In this document: one piece after another, positions 9,274-17,966 of the stretch
Position numbering within the stretch: position 1 is the stretch's first letter
Layout: every line of letters starts with the position of its first letter
Source: Microbacterium algeriense
Lineage (GTDB): Bacteria > Actinomycetota > Actinomycetes > Actinomycetales > Microbacteriaceae
DNA: 64,000 nucleotides
Direction: 5' to 3'
NCBI RefSeq assembly: GCF_008868005.1
Contig: NZ_WAAO01000002.1
Span: 372,001-436,000 of the forward strand
Program-made: the position numbers and the translations under genes
The notes under the pieces: generated by a model
Told to the model about the DNA's origin: nothing
The model's input: the letters and a program-made list of their open reading frames with translations, nothing else
Databases searched by the model: none

Positions 9274-10953
9274 TCAGAGTCCTTCTCTCTCCGTGGAACG
9301 GCGCTGTACCGCGGGCGCGGTCAGATCCGCGAGCGCGGCGCGGTTGGTGGGGTAGACCTGCTCGGCGTCGAGGAGGCCGAGCGCGGTGAGGCGGTGCAGC
9401 GTGTTGGGCCGCACCCTGCTGAAGGCGAGGGAGATCGAGTGGTCGGCGAGCCACTCCTTCAGCGAGGCGAACGACTCCGCCCCGGTGATGTCGACGTCCG
9501 TGACGGCTTCCATGTCGACGACGAGATGCCGCACGGCTCCGTCGCCCGCGGACCGGACGGCGTCCTTCACCGCACCCGTGAAGACGGCGCCGTTGGCGAA
9601 GAACAGCGGAGCGGCGAGCCGGATCACGATGACTCCCGGTGCCGTGACGGTGCCGGCCGGTGCGTCCTCCAGCAGGGACTCCCCGGGGTCCCCGCTCGAT
9701 TCGAGGACGTCGATGGCGGGGTTGGAAGCGCGTTTGGCGAGATTGATGAGCGCGAGCACGAACGCGACGAGGATCCCGGGGATGGAGCCGATGAAGAGGG
9801 TCACGAGGAAACACGTCGCGCCGATGAGGAACTCGAACCGGTCCTTGCGCCACAGATCCGCGAAGTCTCGGATGCCCAGCAGCGGGATGATGGCGACGCC
9901 GACGATCGCGCCGATCGCGGGTGAGGGGATGTCCTCGAGCAGGGCGGTGCCGAACAGGAGAAGCAGAAGGGTGCCCACCGCGAGCACGAGCGCGGGGAGT
10001 TGCGTCCGCGAGCCCGCCTGGTCCATCGCGGCCGTGCGCGACGTCGACGAGCCGACGGAGAAGCTGCCCTGGGCTCCTGCGGCGACGTTCGCCACACCGA
10101 AGGCCAGCAGGTCGCGATTCGCCCGGAACGGGTATCCGTGCTTCTCGGCGTAGGAGCGCGAGACCAGCAGCCCCTCGGCGGTCGTGACGAGAGTCAGAGC
10201 GATCGCCGACGGCACGAGGGCGAGCCACATCGTCCAGTCGATCATCGGCCAGGTGAACGCAGGAGCGCCCGCCGGAACCTCGCCGAGGACATCGACGCCC
10301 TGCTGGTCGAGCCTGGAGACGACGACGGCGATCGTCGAGACCACGAGCACGACGAGAGCCCACGGCACGGCTCGCAGGAAGGCGCGTCCGGCCAGGAGCA
10401 CGGCGACGGAGCACACCGAGATCAGCACGGACCAGCCGTTCAGCGTCCCCAGACCGCTCACGAGGTCGGCGACCTTGCCGGTGAACTCCTTGCCGGAATC
10501 GATCGAGACGCCGAGCATCTTGGCGATCTGACTCACCATGATGTCCAGCGCGAGTCCGCCCACGAACCCGACGAGGATCGGCTTCGACAGGAAGTTGGCG
10601 AGGAATCCGAGCTTGAACACCGCCAGCAGGATGAACAGCACGCCGCAGATGACGGCCTGGGCGAGCGCGAGCGTCGCATAGTCCGCACTGCCCGCCACGG
10701 CGAGCCCGCCGACCGACGACGCGACGAGAGCGGCGGCTGCCGCATCGGGCGACGCGACGAGCTGGCGTGACGACACCACCAGGGCGTAGACGACCGTGGG
10801 GACGATCAGCGCGTAGAGTCCGGCCGTGGCGGGCAGCCCCGCGATCTGCGCGTAGCCGATGTTGAGCGGGATCGCGATGGCCAGGAGGGTGACGCCCGCG
10901 GTCAGCTCCGTGGCGAGGTTCCGCGTCGTCAGTCCCGCGAGTGGACGTTGCAT
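9274..10953 (-). CDS. SulP family inorganic anion transporter with STAS domain
   Basis: A 559-residue sulfate-permease-family protein. The SulP signature (IPLNIGYAQIAGLPATAGLY) lies in the N-terminal membrane region. Ten to twelve hydrophobic helices follow, up to about residue 400. The C-terminal STAS domain (about 440-545) has an intact loop, VVDMEAVTDVDITG. The start at 10953 is fixed by a perfect AAGGAGGT ending 3 nt upstream; an upstream ATG at 11040 has no such support. It is the first gene of a tight minus-strand operon with the two GAP genes. Sulfate is a plausible substrate next to arylsulfatases, but bicarbonate or other anions cannot be excluded. Confidence 0.92.
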   Translation of the reverse strand: MQRPLAGLTTRNLATELTAGVTLLAIAIPLNIGYAQIAGLPATAGLYALIVPTVVYALVVSSRQLVASPDAAAAALVASSVGGLAVAGSADYATLALAQAVICGVLFILLAVFKLGFLANFLSKPILVGFVGGLALDIMVSQIAKMLGVSIDSGKEFTGKVADLVSGLGTLNGWSVLISVCSVAVLLAGRAFLRAVPWALVVLVVSTIAVVVSRLDQQGVDVLGEVPAGAPAFTWPMIDWTMWLALVPSAIALTLVTTAEGLLVSRSYAEKHGYPFRANRDLLAFGVANVAAGAQGSFSVGSSTSRTAAMDQAGSRTQLPALVLAVGTLLLLLFGTALLEDIPSPAIGAIVGVAIIPLLGIRDFADLWRKDRFEFLIGATCFLVTLFIGSIPGILVAFVLALINLAKRASNPAIDVLESSGDPGESLLEDAPAGTVTAPGVIVIRLAAPLFFANGAVFTGAVKDAVRSAGDGAVRHLVVDMEAVTDVDITGAESFASLKEWLADHSISLAFSRVRPNTLHRLTALGLLDAEQVYPTNRAALADLTAPAVQRRSTEREGL

Positions 10954-11042
10954 GCGACCTCCTTCGACCGGACTCCCGCGAGCCGACTCCGGATCCACGA
11001 TCCCACCGCGTCCGATGCCGCGACCAGTCCGCCCGCGCAACC

Positions 11043-11054
11043 TCCTCCGGGTGA
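11043..11054 (-). promoter_or_regulatory. TCACCC-type palindrome upstream of the SulP-GAP-GAP operon
   Basis: On the minus strand this reads AAA-TCACCC-GGAGGA, two mismatches from TCACCCGGGTGA. It sits next to the stop of the upstream AI-2E gene and about 90 bp before the SulP start. The preceding A-tract is shared with the sites at 13838 and 31432. Confidence 0.35.
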
Positions 11055-11055
11055 T

Positions 11056-12201
11056 TTACGCGCGGCGCCCCAGACGGCGCTTCCGCCGACGTGCTGGCAC
11101 CGCCACCGGTGCTGCGGGAGCGGGAGGGGCGGGCACCGCGGTCCTGTCACCCGAGAGCCAGCGCAGCCACACCGATCCCGGGTCTCCCTCCAGGACGAGG
11201 GCCCGTGCGAGCAGGGTGAGCGGGATCGACAGGATCGCCCCGAGGGGTCCGATGATGAACGTCCAGAAGATCACCGAGAGGAAGCTCAGGGTGAGGCTCA
11301 GGTCCACCGCGTCGCTGACGAACTTCGGCTGCACGAGGACCTGCAGGACCACGTTGACGACGCAGTAGACGGCGATCACACCGAGGAGCAGGGGCCACCC
11401 GCCGACGACGAAGGCGAGGATCGCCGGAGGGATGAGGCCCAGGACGAATCCGATGTTCGGGATGAAGTTGGTGACGAAGGCCAGGATCGCCCAGACGACC
11501 GGTGCAGGAACGCCCATCCACCACAGCGCCAGCCCGTCGATGATCGCCACGACGGCTCCGAACGCGGCGTTGACGACGTAGTACCGCCGGATTCCCGTGT
11601 TGAGGCGGGCGATCCGCTCGAGCACCTCGCCCTTCGTCGCCCCGAAGAGCGCGGGAGCCTGACGGTACCGCGAGGCGTCCACAGCCAGGAAGATGATGTA
11701 CGCGCAGACGAAGAAGAGAGCGGTCGCGACGCTGAGGACCGTGCTTCCCAGACTCTGCGCGATCCCGATCAGGGTGTCCGGATCGAGGACGGAGGCCGCG
11801 GCGGCGGAGGCCTCCTCATCGAGACCGAGCGTCTGCAGCCAGCTCACGACGTCGTCGGCGGTTCCGGCCAGACCCTCATCCGAGACGAGGTCTCCGATGA
11901 GGCGTGCGAACTGGGTGCCGGCGAGCCACAGCAGCGCGGCCATCGCGAGGAGGATCAGGTACGCGAGAACGATCACGGCTGTCGTGCCGGCCCACGCCGG
12001 CCAGCCGCGTCGATCCAGGGGGCGCCGGAACGGCTCGCAGATGATGACGATCACGATGGCCAGCGCGACCGGCCCGAACACGTCCCGGATGAAGAAGACG
12101 CCCGCGAGGGCGACGACGGTCGCCGCCAGCACCAGCAGCACTCGCAGGCTGGGAGAGAACGTGCGGTCCGGAGCGGGGCCGTGGGCAGTCGAAGAGGTCA
12201 C
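11056..12201 (-). CDS. AI-2E family transporter (PerM-like)
   Basis: A 381-residue membrane protein of the AI-2E/PerM family. It has paired N-terminal helices, a central hydrophilic region (about 125-215), then the C-terminal helices with GVPAPVVWAILAFVTNFIPNIGFVLGLIP split over the family's conserved PNIG/IP motifs. Members move small signals or ions, and the substrate is rarely known. The start is taken as GTG at 12201 because homology begins there (TSSTAHGPAPD); no strong Shine-Dalgarno sequence is visible. It lies 16 bp downstream of the MscS-like gene, so the two are probably cotranscribed. The C-terminus is Arg-rich. Confidence 0.85.
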   Translation of the reverse strand: MTSSTAHGPAPDRTFSPSLRVLLVLAATVVALAGVFFIRDVFGPVALAIVIVIICEPFRRPLDRRGWPAWAGTTAVIVLAYLILLAMAALLWLAGTQFARLIGDLVSDEGLAGTADDVVSWLQTLGLDEEASAAAASVLDPDTLIGIAQSLGSTVLSVATALFFVCAYIIFLAVDASRYRQAPALFGATKGEVLERIARLNTGIRRYYVVNAAFGAVVAIIDGLALWWMGVPAPVVWAILAFVTNFIPNIGFVLGLIPPAILAFVVGGWPLLLGVIAVYCVVNVVLQVLVQPKFVSDAVDLSLTLSFLSVIFWTFIIGPLGAILSIPLTLLARALVLEGDPGSVWLRWLSGDRTAVPAPPAPAAPVAVPARRRKRRLGRRA

Positions 12202-12217
12202 GCGGTCAGCGTAGTCG

Positions 12218-13051
12218 TCAGATCGTCTCGGGGGTGACGAGAGGGGGCGGCCCCTGTCGAGGGGCGACGACGGCCTGCACGCCTGACCTCTCCAGCGTCT
12301 CCGCCACGCCCCGGACGGTGGCGGACACCACGGCGGTGCCGTGCAGAGGGTGATGCCAGATCCGGAGGATGAGCATCCAGCGCTCCGGAGAGACCGAAGC
12401 CACGGAGACGCCGGGGTGTTCGCGTGCGTGCACCCCGTCGATGCCGCCTGCGGCGCGGGAGACGAGCGCGATGACGTCGTCGAGGTCGAGGTCGGCAGCG
12501 CGTCGGATCCGGATGTCGAGCTCGCTGCGACGCGCGCCGTGGCGGGAGTCGTTGACGAGGACGCCCGTGAGCAGCAGCGCATTGGGCACGTGCACCGTAC
12601 GCCCGTCGACCGTGGTCAGAAGCACCGCGCGCCCGTTGAGCTCCTGCACGACACCGCGGAGTGTGCCGTCCGGGCCCTCGACCACGATCTCCTCGCCGAT
12701 CTTCACCGACTGACGCGACTGGATCAGCACACCGGCGGCGAAGTTGTCTGCGACGCCGCGGAGCACCAGGATCAGCACGACCACGGCGATCGCGGTCATC
12801 GCGAGCAGGGGCTGCACGTTCGCCCCCAGGAAGGCCATGCCGACGCCCACCCCGACCAGCAGCAGCGAGTACTGCGTGAATCGTGCGGACAGCTGCGCCA
12901 CCGAGTTCGATATGCCGGGGGTGCGTTCGGCGAGTTTGAGCACGCCCTTCCTGGCCAGTCGGGACAGCAGCCAGCCGACGAGCACGGAGAGCAGCGCCAA
13001 GGCGATCTGCCACCCGGTCAGCCCGCTCGGGAACAGGTCGTCCAGGCTCAC
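12218..13051 (-). CDS. MscS family mechanosensitive ion channel
   Basis: A 277-residue small-conductance mechanosensitive channel. It has N-terminal membrane helices at about 17-36, 62-82 and 85-110, the last being the pore helix (VLRGVADNFAAGVLIQ). A beta domain follows (GEEIVVEGPDGTLRGVVQELN) and then the cytosolic alpha-beta domain. It protects against osmotic downshock by opening under membrane tension. The start is GTG at 13051 with a weak Shine-Dalgarno sequence. It leads a two-gene minus-strand unit with the AI-2E gene and diverges from the gene at 13192. Two TCACCC/GGGTGA repeats lie in the divergent gap. Confidence 0.88.
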   Translation of the reverse strand: MSLDDLFPSGLTGWQIALALLSVLVGWLLSRLARKGVLKLAERTPGISNSVAQLSARFTQYSLLLVGVGVGMAFLGANVQPLLAMTAIAVVVLILVLRGVADNFAAGVLIQSRQSVKIGEEIVVEGPDGTLRGVVQELNGRAVLLTTVDGRTVHVPNALLLTGVLVNDSRHGARRSELDIRIRRAADLDLDDVIALVSRAAGGIDGVHAREHPGVSVASVSPERWMLILRIWHHPLHGTAVVSATVRGVAETLERSGVQAVVAPRQGPPPLVTPETI

Positions 13052-13088
13052 GAGCGATGACCGGCCGGTGTGGATGCGCGCTGCCGCA

Positions 13089-13102
13089 TCACCCCAGGGT
13101 GT
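13089..13102. promoter_or_regulatory. TCACCC-CA-GGGTGT dyad in a divergent promoter region
   Basis: A dyad of the half-site TCACCC with a 2-bp spacer and one mismatch, 38 bp from the MscS start. Its spacing differs from the 0 and 5 bp classes, so this may be a half-site only. Confidence 0.3.
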
Positions 13103-13132
13103 TCGTCGATGCGCATGCGGCGCGCGCAGCGG

Positions 13133-13149
13133 TCACCCGTCGAGGGTGA
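13133..13149. promoter_or_regulatory. Perfect TCACCC-N5-GGGTGA operator-like dyad
   Basis: TCACCC at 13133-13138 and GGGTGA at 13144-13149, spacer GTCGA. It lies in the divergent gap between the MscS channel and the 13192 gene. It is one of three perfect copies in the first 20 kb, with 17421 and 19628. Confidence 0.5.
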
Positions 13150-13191
13150 GGCTCGGGGCATCAGACGCACGGGGACCGCCACGATCTCGGT

Positions 13192-13821
13192 ATGGACGAA
13201 CGGACCGGGAACGCCCGCGAACGCACTCGCGGCGTGCTCGACGTCCTGACTGTGCTCCTCCTGTCCGTCACCGCGGTCGTCACCGCCTGGTGCGGCTTCG
13301 AGGCGTCGAAGTGGGGCGGCGAGATGTCGATCGCTTTCAGCCAGGCGTCCAGCGCGCGCGTGCAGGCGGCCTCGGCCGAGGCCAGGGCGCAGGCCGCCCG
13401 ACAGTACGACCTCACGATCTACACCGAATGGGTGCTCGCGGAGCGAGACGGCGACGACGAGCTCGTCGACTTCATCGAGGAGCGGTTCACCGACGAGTTC
13501 GCGGTGGCCTTCCAGGCCTGGGATGCCGAGGGCCGTATCGCGGATGGCCCGTTCGCGATGGCCGAGTACGTGCCGCCGGGGGAGAAGGAGGCGGCCGAGC
13601 TCCGAGACGGGGCCGACGAGAAGTTCGACGAGGCTCTGCGCAACAACCAGCGGGGCGACGACTACTCTCTGCTCACCGTGCTCTTCGCGCTCGTCCTGTT
13701 CTTCGCCGCACTGTCGCAGCATCAGGGAGCACGATGGCGTCGTCTGGTGTTCCTCGTGCTCAGCGTCGTCCTGGCTCTCGTCGGGGTCATCCTCCTGGCG
13801 ACCTTCCCGATCAAGATCTGA
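13192..13821 (+). CDS. Membrane protein of unknown function
   Basis: A 209-residue protein with one N-terminal membrane helix (about 18-36, VLTVLLLSVTAVVTAWCGF), a central charged helical domain of about 110 residues rich in Ala, Glu and Asp, and two C-terminal helices (about 159-175 and 182-205). The plan resembles DUF4337-like proteins, but I cannot assign it firmly. The ATG has no clear Shine-Dalgarno sequence. It diverges from mscS and precedes LAL regulator 2 by 80 bp. Function unknown. Confidence 0.75.
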   Translation: MDERTGNARERTRGVLDVLTVLLLSVTAVVTAWCGFEASKWGGEMSIAFSQASSARVQAASAEARAQAARQYDLTIYTEWVLAERDGDDELVDFIEERFTDEFAVAFQAWDAEGRIADGPFAMAEYVPPGEKEAAELRDGADEKFDEALRNNQRGDDYSLLTVLFALVLFFAALSQHQGARWRRLVFLVLSVVLALVGVILLATFPIKI

Positions 13822-13837
13822 GCGGGGAGGGAGGAAA

Positions 13838-13894
13838 TCACCCGGGCGAGGACCCGACGATGATCTTGAGGCGGTCGGGACCCGTCACTAGCTT
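13838..13894 (+). promoter_or_regulatory. Promoter of LAL regulator 2 with upstream TCACCC palindrome
   Basis: TTGAGG at 13866-13871, a 17-bp spacer and TAGCTT at 13889-13894 make a strong promoter. Transcription should start at about the A of the ATG at 13901, so the mRNA is probably leaderless. TCACCC-GGGCGA (13838-13849, one mismatch from a perfect palindrome) is centred near -57, a usual activator position. Confidence 0.55.
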
Positions 13895-13900
13895 TGGGGC

Positions 13901-16447
13901 ATGTCGCCTCCCGTGCGCTCGACGAGGCCAGGACCTGCGGTCCGGTTCCGGCCGCCGTCTCCCCAGCCCGGCGCGATCCGCCGGCAGCGAGTGAGCACGG
14001 CGATCACCGCGGCAGTGGAGCGGGATTCGCTGACGGTCGTCAGCGCGCCGAGCGGATACGGCAAGACGATCGCGGTCGTCGACTGGGCTTCCGGGCTCGA
14101 CCAGGTCGCCTGGCTCGCGCTCAGCCCGTCCGACGGAGATCCCGGTCGCGTCACGAAGGGCGTCGTCGACGCCCTTCTCGCCGGCTTCGAGCGCGTGGGA
14201 CGCCCGCTCGCCCTCGCCCGGGATCTGGAGGATCCCGCCCGCGCCTACCAGGAGATCTGCGGGGCGCTGGAGGAGATCGAAGCTCCCACGTACCTCATCG
14301 TGGACGACGCGCACCGTGCCGGAGAGCACTGGCGCAGCGGCCTGCTCGGCATGCTCGCCGATCAGGCACCGGACGGACTGCGCATCGTGCTCGTCGGGAC
14401 GACGCTGCTGGAGCTGACCCTGTCCCGCCATCGCGTCACGCACCCGCAGTCGTTCATCGGCGCGGAGACGCTGGGGTTCACCGCGGAGGAGGTGCGTCTG
14501 CTTCATGATGCCGCCCCGGAGCGGCTCGCGCCGGAGACGATCTTCGAGGAGACGCTGGGCTGGCCGATCGCTGTGCGCCTGATGATGATCGGCGGCGCAC
14601 GGCCCGACTCTCCGGCACAGAGTGCGTCGAGGTTTCTCGGCGACTATGTGCGAGAGCACGTGCTGGGCGCCCTACCCGCCGACGTCGCCGACTTCGTCCT
14701 GGACGGCAGCGTCTGCGGAGAGCTGACGCCCGAACTCGCGCGACGCATCACCGGACGCCCCGACGCCGGCGAGCTGCTCGAGACGTGCGTGCGACTCGGT
14801 CTGTTCCTCGACCGATTCGAGGGCTCTCACGGACCGGTCTATCGCTGGCATGCGTCTTTCGTGCGCCGCTGCGCCGAGATCGCGAGCCTCGACGGCGAGC
14901 GGATCGCAGCATGTCACCGTCGAGCGGCGGAAGCTCTCGAACAGGACGATCCGATGGCATCGATCGCCCATTCGCTGCGGGCAGCTGACGCGGCGACCGC
15001 TCGGCGCACGCTGCTGCGCCACTGGGTCGGGCTCGTGGTCGGCGCGAGCGCCGCGGACGTCGAGCGGACCGCGACGGAGATGTTGCGACATTCACCGGAG
15101 GATGCCGAAGTGGTGCTCGTGCGCGCGTGCGCGAGCGACGTCCTCGGCGACCACCGCGTGGCCAGGGAGCTGTATCGGCGAGCGGAGCGGGCACTGGCTC
15201 GCAGAGAGGACGGCGGCGAACCTGCGACGCTGCAGATCGCGCGCCTGTTCATCGCCGACGAGCGCGCGGAGGTCGCTGCGGCGAGTGCCGGCGTCCGACG
15301 GATGCTGCTGGATGCCGACTCGACCGAGCTGTGGGACCGTGCGGCTCTGAACTATCTGCTCGGCTGGACCGAGATCCGTCACCGCGGCAACCCGACGGTG
15401 CCCATCGAGTACTTCGCGGCTGCGGCGAGGGAGGCGAGCGGCTCGGGCGACGGCGAGCTCGCCGCGCGTGCCCTCGGCCATCTCGCGTTCGGTCAGACGT
15501 GGGCCGGTCGTCTGATCGACGCTCGCGAGTCCCTCGCCGCCGTGCGCGCGGAGGAGGACGTCGCCCTTCCCTGGAGCACCTACGCAGGAGGGAGCGCCAC
15601 CGCCGCTGCCGGCTACGTGGCGTACTGGTCGGGCGAGTCGGACGAAGCGCACCGGGTGTTCGGCACGTTGGTCGCCAACGGCGGCTCCGACCGCTCGTTC
15701 ACGAGCCTCGGGCGCATGATGGTCGCCTACGCCGCCGCGGAGAAGGGCGATGTGGCCGTCTGCCGCCGAGCGGCGATCGGCGTCCAGGACATTCCGCTCG
15801 AGGTCGTCCACGGTGTGTCCTGGCCAGCCTTCCGGGAGTCCTCGGTCGCTCTGCTCGAGGAGGCGGTCGGCCGGCAGGACAGGGCCATCCGGATCGCGCG
15901 GCGATACCTCCAGTGCCCCGACCTGCCGGTCGTGAACGTCGCGCTCGCCGGAGTGCTTCGCCGAGCGGGGGAGTACGCCGCCGCGCTGGAGATGCTGCGC
16001 GCGCTGCGGGCGTTCGGCGAGGTCTCCTACGTCAAGACCGCGACCCTCATCACCGCCGCCGTCCTCCGCCGTCACGCCGGACATCAGGAGGATGCGCAGG
16101 AACTGTGCGAGGCGGCGATCGCCGTCGCGTCGGCGGAGGACATCCGGCTGCCGTTCGGACCGCGCGAGTCGGCGGTCCGGCGGCTGCTGCACGAGCATGT
16201 GCATTTCGGCACCCAGTTCGAGGACTTCATCGGTCGCTGTCTGGCGAGCGACGCCAGCGGATCGCGGGTCGATGCGCTCTCCGATCGGGAGCGCGACGTC
16301 TTCCAGCAGCTCCAGACGGCTCGCACGCTCCACGAGATCGCACGGGAGCTGGCCGTCTCGATCAACACCGTGAAGACGCATCAGCGTGCGATCTACCGCA
16401 AGCTCGGCGTCTCCTCACGACGCGAGGCGGTGCGGACGACCGTCTGA
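13901..16447 (+). CDS. LuxR-family transcriptional regulator, large ATP-binding (LAL/MalT-like), copy 2
   Basis: An 848-residue regulator with the same layout as the protein at 2770. Its P-loop is APSGYGKT (residues 49-56) and the Walker B-like strand is TYLIVDDAH at about 129. A long helical sensor region follows, then a C-terminal LuxR helix-turn-helix from about residue 787 (LSDRERDVFQQL ... SINTVKTHQRAIYRKLGVS). No Shine-Dalgarno sequence precedes the ATG and the -10 ends 6 nt upstream, so it is likely translated from a leaderless mRNA. It ends convergently with the DUF6325 gene. Its ligand and targets are unknown; the repeated TCACCC/GGGTGA dyads in nearby gaps are candidate binding sites. 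Confidence 0.93.
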   Translation: MSPPVRSTRPGPAVRFRPPSPQPGAIRRQRVSTAITAAVERDSLTVVSAPSGYGKTIAVVDWASGLDQVAWLALSPSDGDPGRVTKGVVDALLAGFERVGRPLALARDLEDPARAYQEICGALEEIEAPTYLIVDDAHRAGEHWRSGLLGMLADQAPDGLRIVLVGTTLLELTLSRHRVTHPQSFIGAETLGFTAEEVRLLHDAAPERLAPETIFEETLGWPIAVRLMMIGGARPDSPAQSASRFLGDYVREHVLGALPADVADFVLDGSVCGELTPELARRITGRPDAGELLETCVRLGLFLDRFEGSHGPVYRWHASFVRRCAEIASLDGERIAACHRRAAEALEQDDPMASIAHSLRAADAATARRTLLRHWVGLVVGASAADVERTATEMLRHSPEDAEVVLVRACASDVLGDHRVARELYRRAERALARREDGGEPATLQIARLFIADERAEVAAASAGVRRMLLDADSTELWDRAALNYLLGWTEIRHRGNPTVPIEYFAAAAREASGSGDGELAARALGHLAFGQTWAGRLIDARESLAAVRAEEDVALPWSTYAGGSATAAAGYVAYWSGESDEAHRVFGTLVANGGSDRSFTSLGRMMVAYAAAEKGDVAVCRRAAIGVQDIPLEVVHGVSWPAFRESSVALLEEAVGRQDRAIRIARRYLQCPDLPVVNVALAGVLRRAGEYAAALEMLRALRAFGEVSYVKTATLITAAVLRRHAGHQEDAQELCEAAIAVASAEDIRLPFGPRESAVRRLLHEHVHFGTQFEDFIGRCLASDASGSRVDALSDRERDVFQQLQTARTLHEIARELAVSINTVKTHQRAIYRKLGVSSRREAVRTTV

Positions 16448-16479
16448 CGCGCCGGACACGGGGGCGGCACGGCGCGGCC

Positions 16480-16923
16480 TCACAGCCGGCGCAGTGCGAG
16501 AGCGAGGGAGGCGTTCGCGACAGGGGCGGGGATCGACTGTGTCGCGAGGACGCGATCTTCGCGGTGATCGATGTCGTGGGAGAGCCGCTCCACCCAGGTG
16601 GGCTCCACCAGGAGCAGCGCAGCGCAGGATCCGGCTGCGATCGCGGACGCGAAATGGTGGGCGTCGTCCTCGCAGATGAGACCCGGCAGGTCGAGGCCGA
16701 GGCCGGCCAGCGCGAAGTCGTCGCGATCGATCTCGGTCAGCTCGGCGCGGCCGTCGTCCGTTCGGCGGAGGACCAGGACGTCCACGAGGCGGAGGCCGCC
16801 CGACTCGACCTGACGCAGCAGGGCCTCGAGGAGGTTCCGGCTGAGGTGGTCGTCGTCGAGGCGGACCACGACGAACTCCAGGTTGCCGAGCGCCTGCAGC
16901 ATGGCATCGACCACCTCAGTCAT
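16480..16923 (-). CDS. DUF6325-like protein, copy 1
   Basis: A 147-residue soluble protein. It matches the paralogue at 17531 throughout: a first strand (LEFVVVRL), a helix, LRLVDVLVLRR, then a D/E-rich turn and a hydrophobic strand with Trp (AALLLVEPTW). It ends with SIPAPVANA, where the paralogue has RVPAPVVNA. This is the pattern of the DUF6325 family, whose function is unknown. It starts 4 bp after the stop of the SHOCT gene at 16928 and is probably translationally coupled to it. It ends convergently with LAL regulator 2. Confidence 0.7.
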   Translation of the reverse strand: MTEVVDAMLQALGNLEFVVVRLDDDHLSRNLLEALLRQVESGGLRLVDVLVLRRTDDGRAELTEIDRDDFALAGLGLDLPGLICEDDAHHFASAIAAGSCAALLLVEPTWVERLSHDIDHREDRVLATQSIPAPVANASLALALRRL

Positions 16924-16927
16924 GGCG

Positions 16928-17314
16928 TCAGCTCAGCGCGCGCGCCTTGATGGCGGCGAACTCGTCGGGCGTGATCGTGCCGGCCGACAGCAGCTTGGAT
17001 GCCTTGTCGATCTCGTCGCTCGGACTGGAGCCGGCCACGCTGCGGATGTACGAGTCCGCGGCGTGCTGCTGTTCGCGATAGGCCGATGCGCTCCGTTCCG
17101 CCATCCCACTGCCGCGGGCGATCAGATACACGAGCGCCGTCAGGAACGGCACGAAGATCAGGAAGATGATCCAGACCGCCTTCCACCAGCCGTTGAGCGC
17201 ATGATCGCGGAACAGGTCGGCCACGATGTTGAACAGCACCATCAGGTAGGAGATGAAGACGAAGACCCAGAAGAACCACCAGATGATGTCCCAGAAGCTT
17301 TCCCAAATGGACAC
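16928..17314 (-). CDS. Small membrane protein with PLDc_N-like helices and a SHOCT domain
   Basis: A 128-residue protein. Two or three membrane helices (about 5-30 and 43-66), with WWKAVWIIFLIFVPFLTALVYLIARG resembling the PLDc_N module in composition and spacing, are followed by a linker. The C-terminal SHOCT motif (KASKLLSAGTITPDEFAAIKARAL, about 104-127) reads as a short amphipathic helical pair. The start is GTG at 17314 with AAAGGGGA upstream. It forms a minus-strand pair with a DUF6325 gene, mirroring the plus-strand DUF6325-SHOCT pair across the gap. Related proteins are thought to be membrane-associated oligomerisation modules; the role here is unknown. Confidence 0.78.
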   Translation of the reverse strand: MSIWESFWDIIWWFFWVFVFISYLMVLFNIVADLFRDHALNGWWKAVWIIFLIFVPFLTALVYLIARGSGMAERSASAYREQQHAADSYIRSVAGSSPSDEIDKASKLLSAGTITPDEFAAIKARALS

Positions 17315-17386
17315 GTCGGTCCCCTTTCGTCGAAGTTGTCGAGTACCGGGAGCGTGGCAGTGCCGGACCCGGGGAGCACGCCCCGC

Positions 17387-17403
17387 TCACCCGAACCGGG
17401 CGA
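17387..17403. promoter_or_regulatory. TCACCC-N5-GGGCGA dyad
   Basis: A one-mismatch copy of the TCACCC-N5-GGGTGA element. It lies in the divergent gap between the two SHOCT/DUF6325 pairs, 34 bp centre to centre from the perfect copy at 17421. Confidence 0.4.
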
Positions 17404-17420
17404 CCGCGCCTCCGGTGCTC

Positions 17421-17437
17421 TCACCCGCTCGGGGTGA
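17421..17437. promoter_or_regulatory. Perfect TCACCC-N5-GGGTGA dyad
   Basis: TCACCC (17421-17426), spacer GCTCG, GGGTGA (17432-17437), with a further C/G pair outside. It sits in the 216-bp divergent gap between the paralogous gene pairs. The short GC stem could also form in RNA, but no T-run follows on either strand. Confidence 0.5.
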
Positions 17438-17530
17438 GGAGGTCGACGCCGTCGGCGACCGCGCTGGGAGCATGAGCGCACAGAGTCCGCATCGGGGGTC
17501 GTGTCGCCTCCTGCGGGGAAGGGCAGATCC

Positions 17531-17965
17531 ATGAACGACTTCCGTTTCGGTCCTGCGGAGTTCTACCTCGTCGGATTCGAGGGCGAGCGGCCCGATCCGG
17601 CCACGTTCCGCGCGCTGGCCGATCTCGTCGACAGTGGCGTCGTCCGTCTCCTCGACGTCGTGATCGTCACCAGGTCCGAGAGCGGCGAGGTGCAGATCGT
17701 CGAACTCGAGTCGGACGGCGGAGTGCTCGGGCTCGTCGGATTCGAGCCGATCGCCGCGGGTCTCGCGGGGGAGGAGGACGCCGAAGCGCTGGCCGGCGCT
17801 CTCGCGCCGGGCCGCTCCGCCGCCATCGTCGTGCTGGAACTCGCCTTCGCCCGTGTTCTCGCGCAGAGACTCGCCGAGGCCGGGGGCGAGGTGCTCCGCA
17901 GCGAGCGGGTGCCGGCGCCGGTGGTGAACGCCATGATGGACATCCTCGATCAGGAAGGTGAATGA
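17531..17965 (+). CDS. DUF6325 family protein, copy 2
   Basis: A 144-residue soluble protein of the DUF6325 type: GPAEFYLVGFEG, a helix (ALADLVDSGVVRLLDVVIV), a Glu/Asp-rich loop, GLAGEEDAEALA, a strand (SAAIVVLELAF) and a C-terminal RVPAPVVNAMMDIL. The start at 17531 is preferred to the one at 17501 because a GGGAAGG sequence precedes it and homology begins here. The next gene starts 1 bp after its stop. The mirrored minus-strand paralogue is at 16480. The function is unknown; family members often sit beside SHOCT proteins. Confidence 0.78.
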   Translation: MNDFRFGPAEFYLVGFEGERPDPATFRALADLVDSGVVRLLDVVIVTRSESGEVQIVELESDGGVLGLVGFEPIAAGLAGEEDAEALAGALAPGRSAAIVVLELAFARVLAQRLAEAGGEVLRSERVPAPVVNAMMDILDQEGE

Positions 17966-17966
17966 C

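Noticed and set aside
16448-16479. CGCGCC/GGCGCG pairing between LAL regulator 2 and the DUF6325 gene
   Set aside because: Six-bp arms in very GC-rich DNA; too weak to call a terminator.
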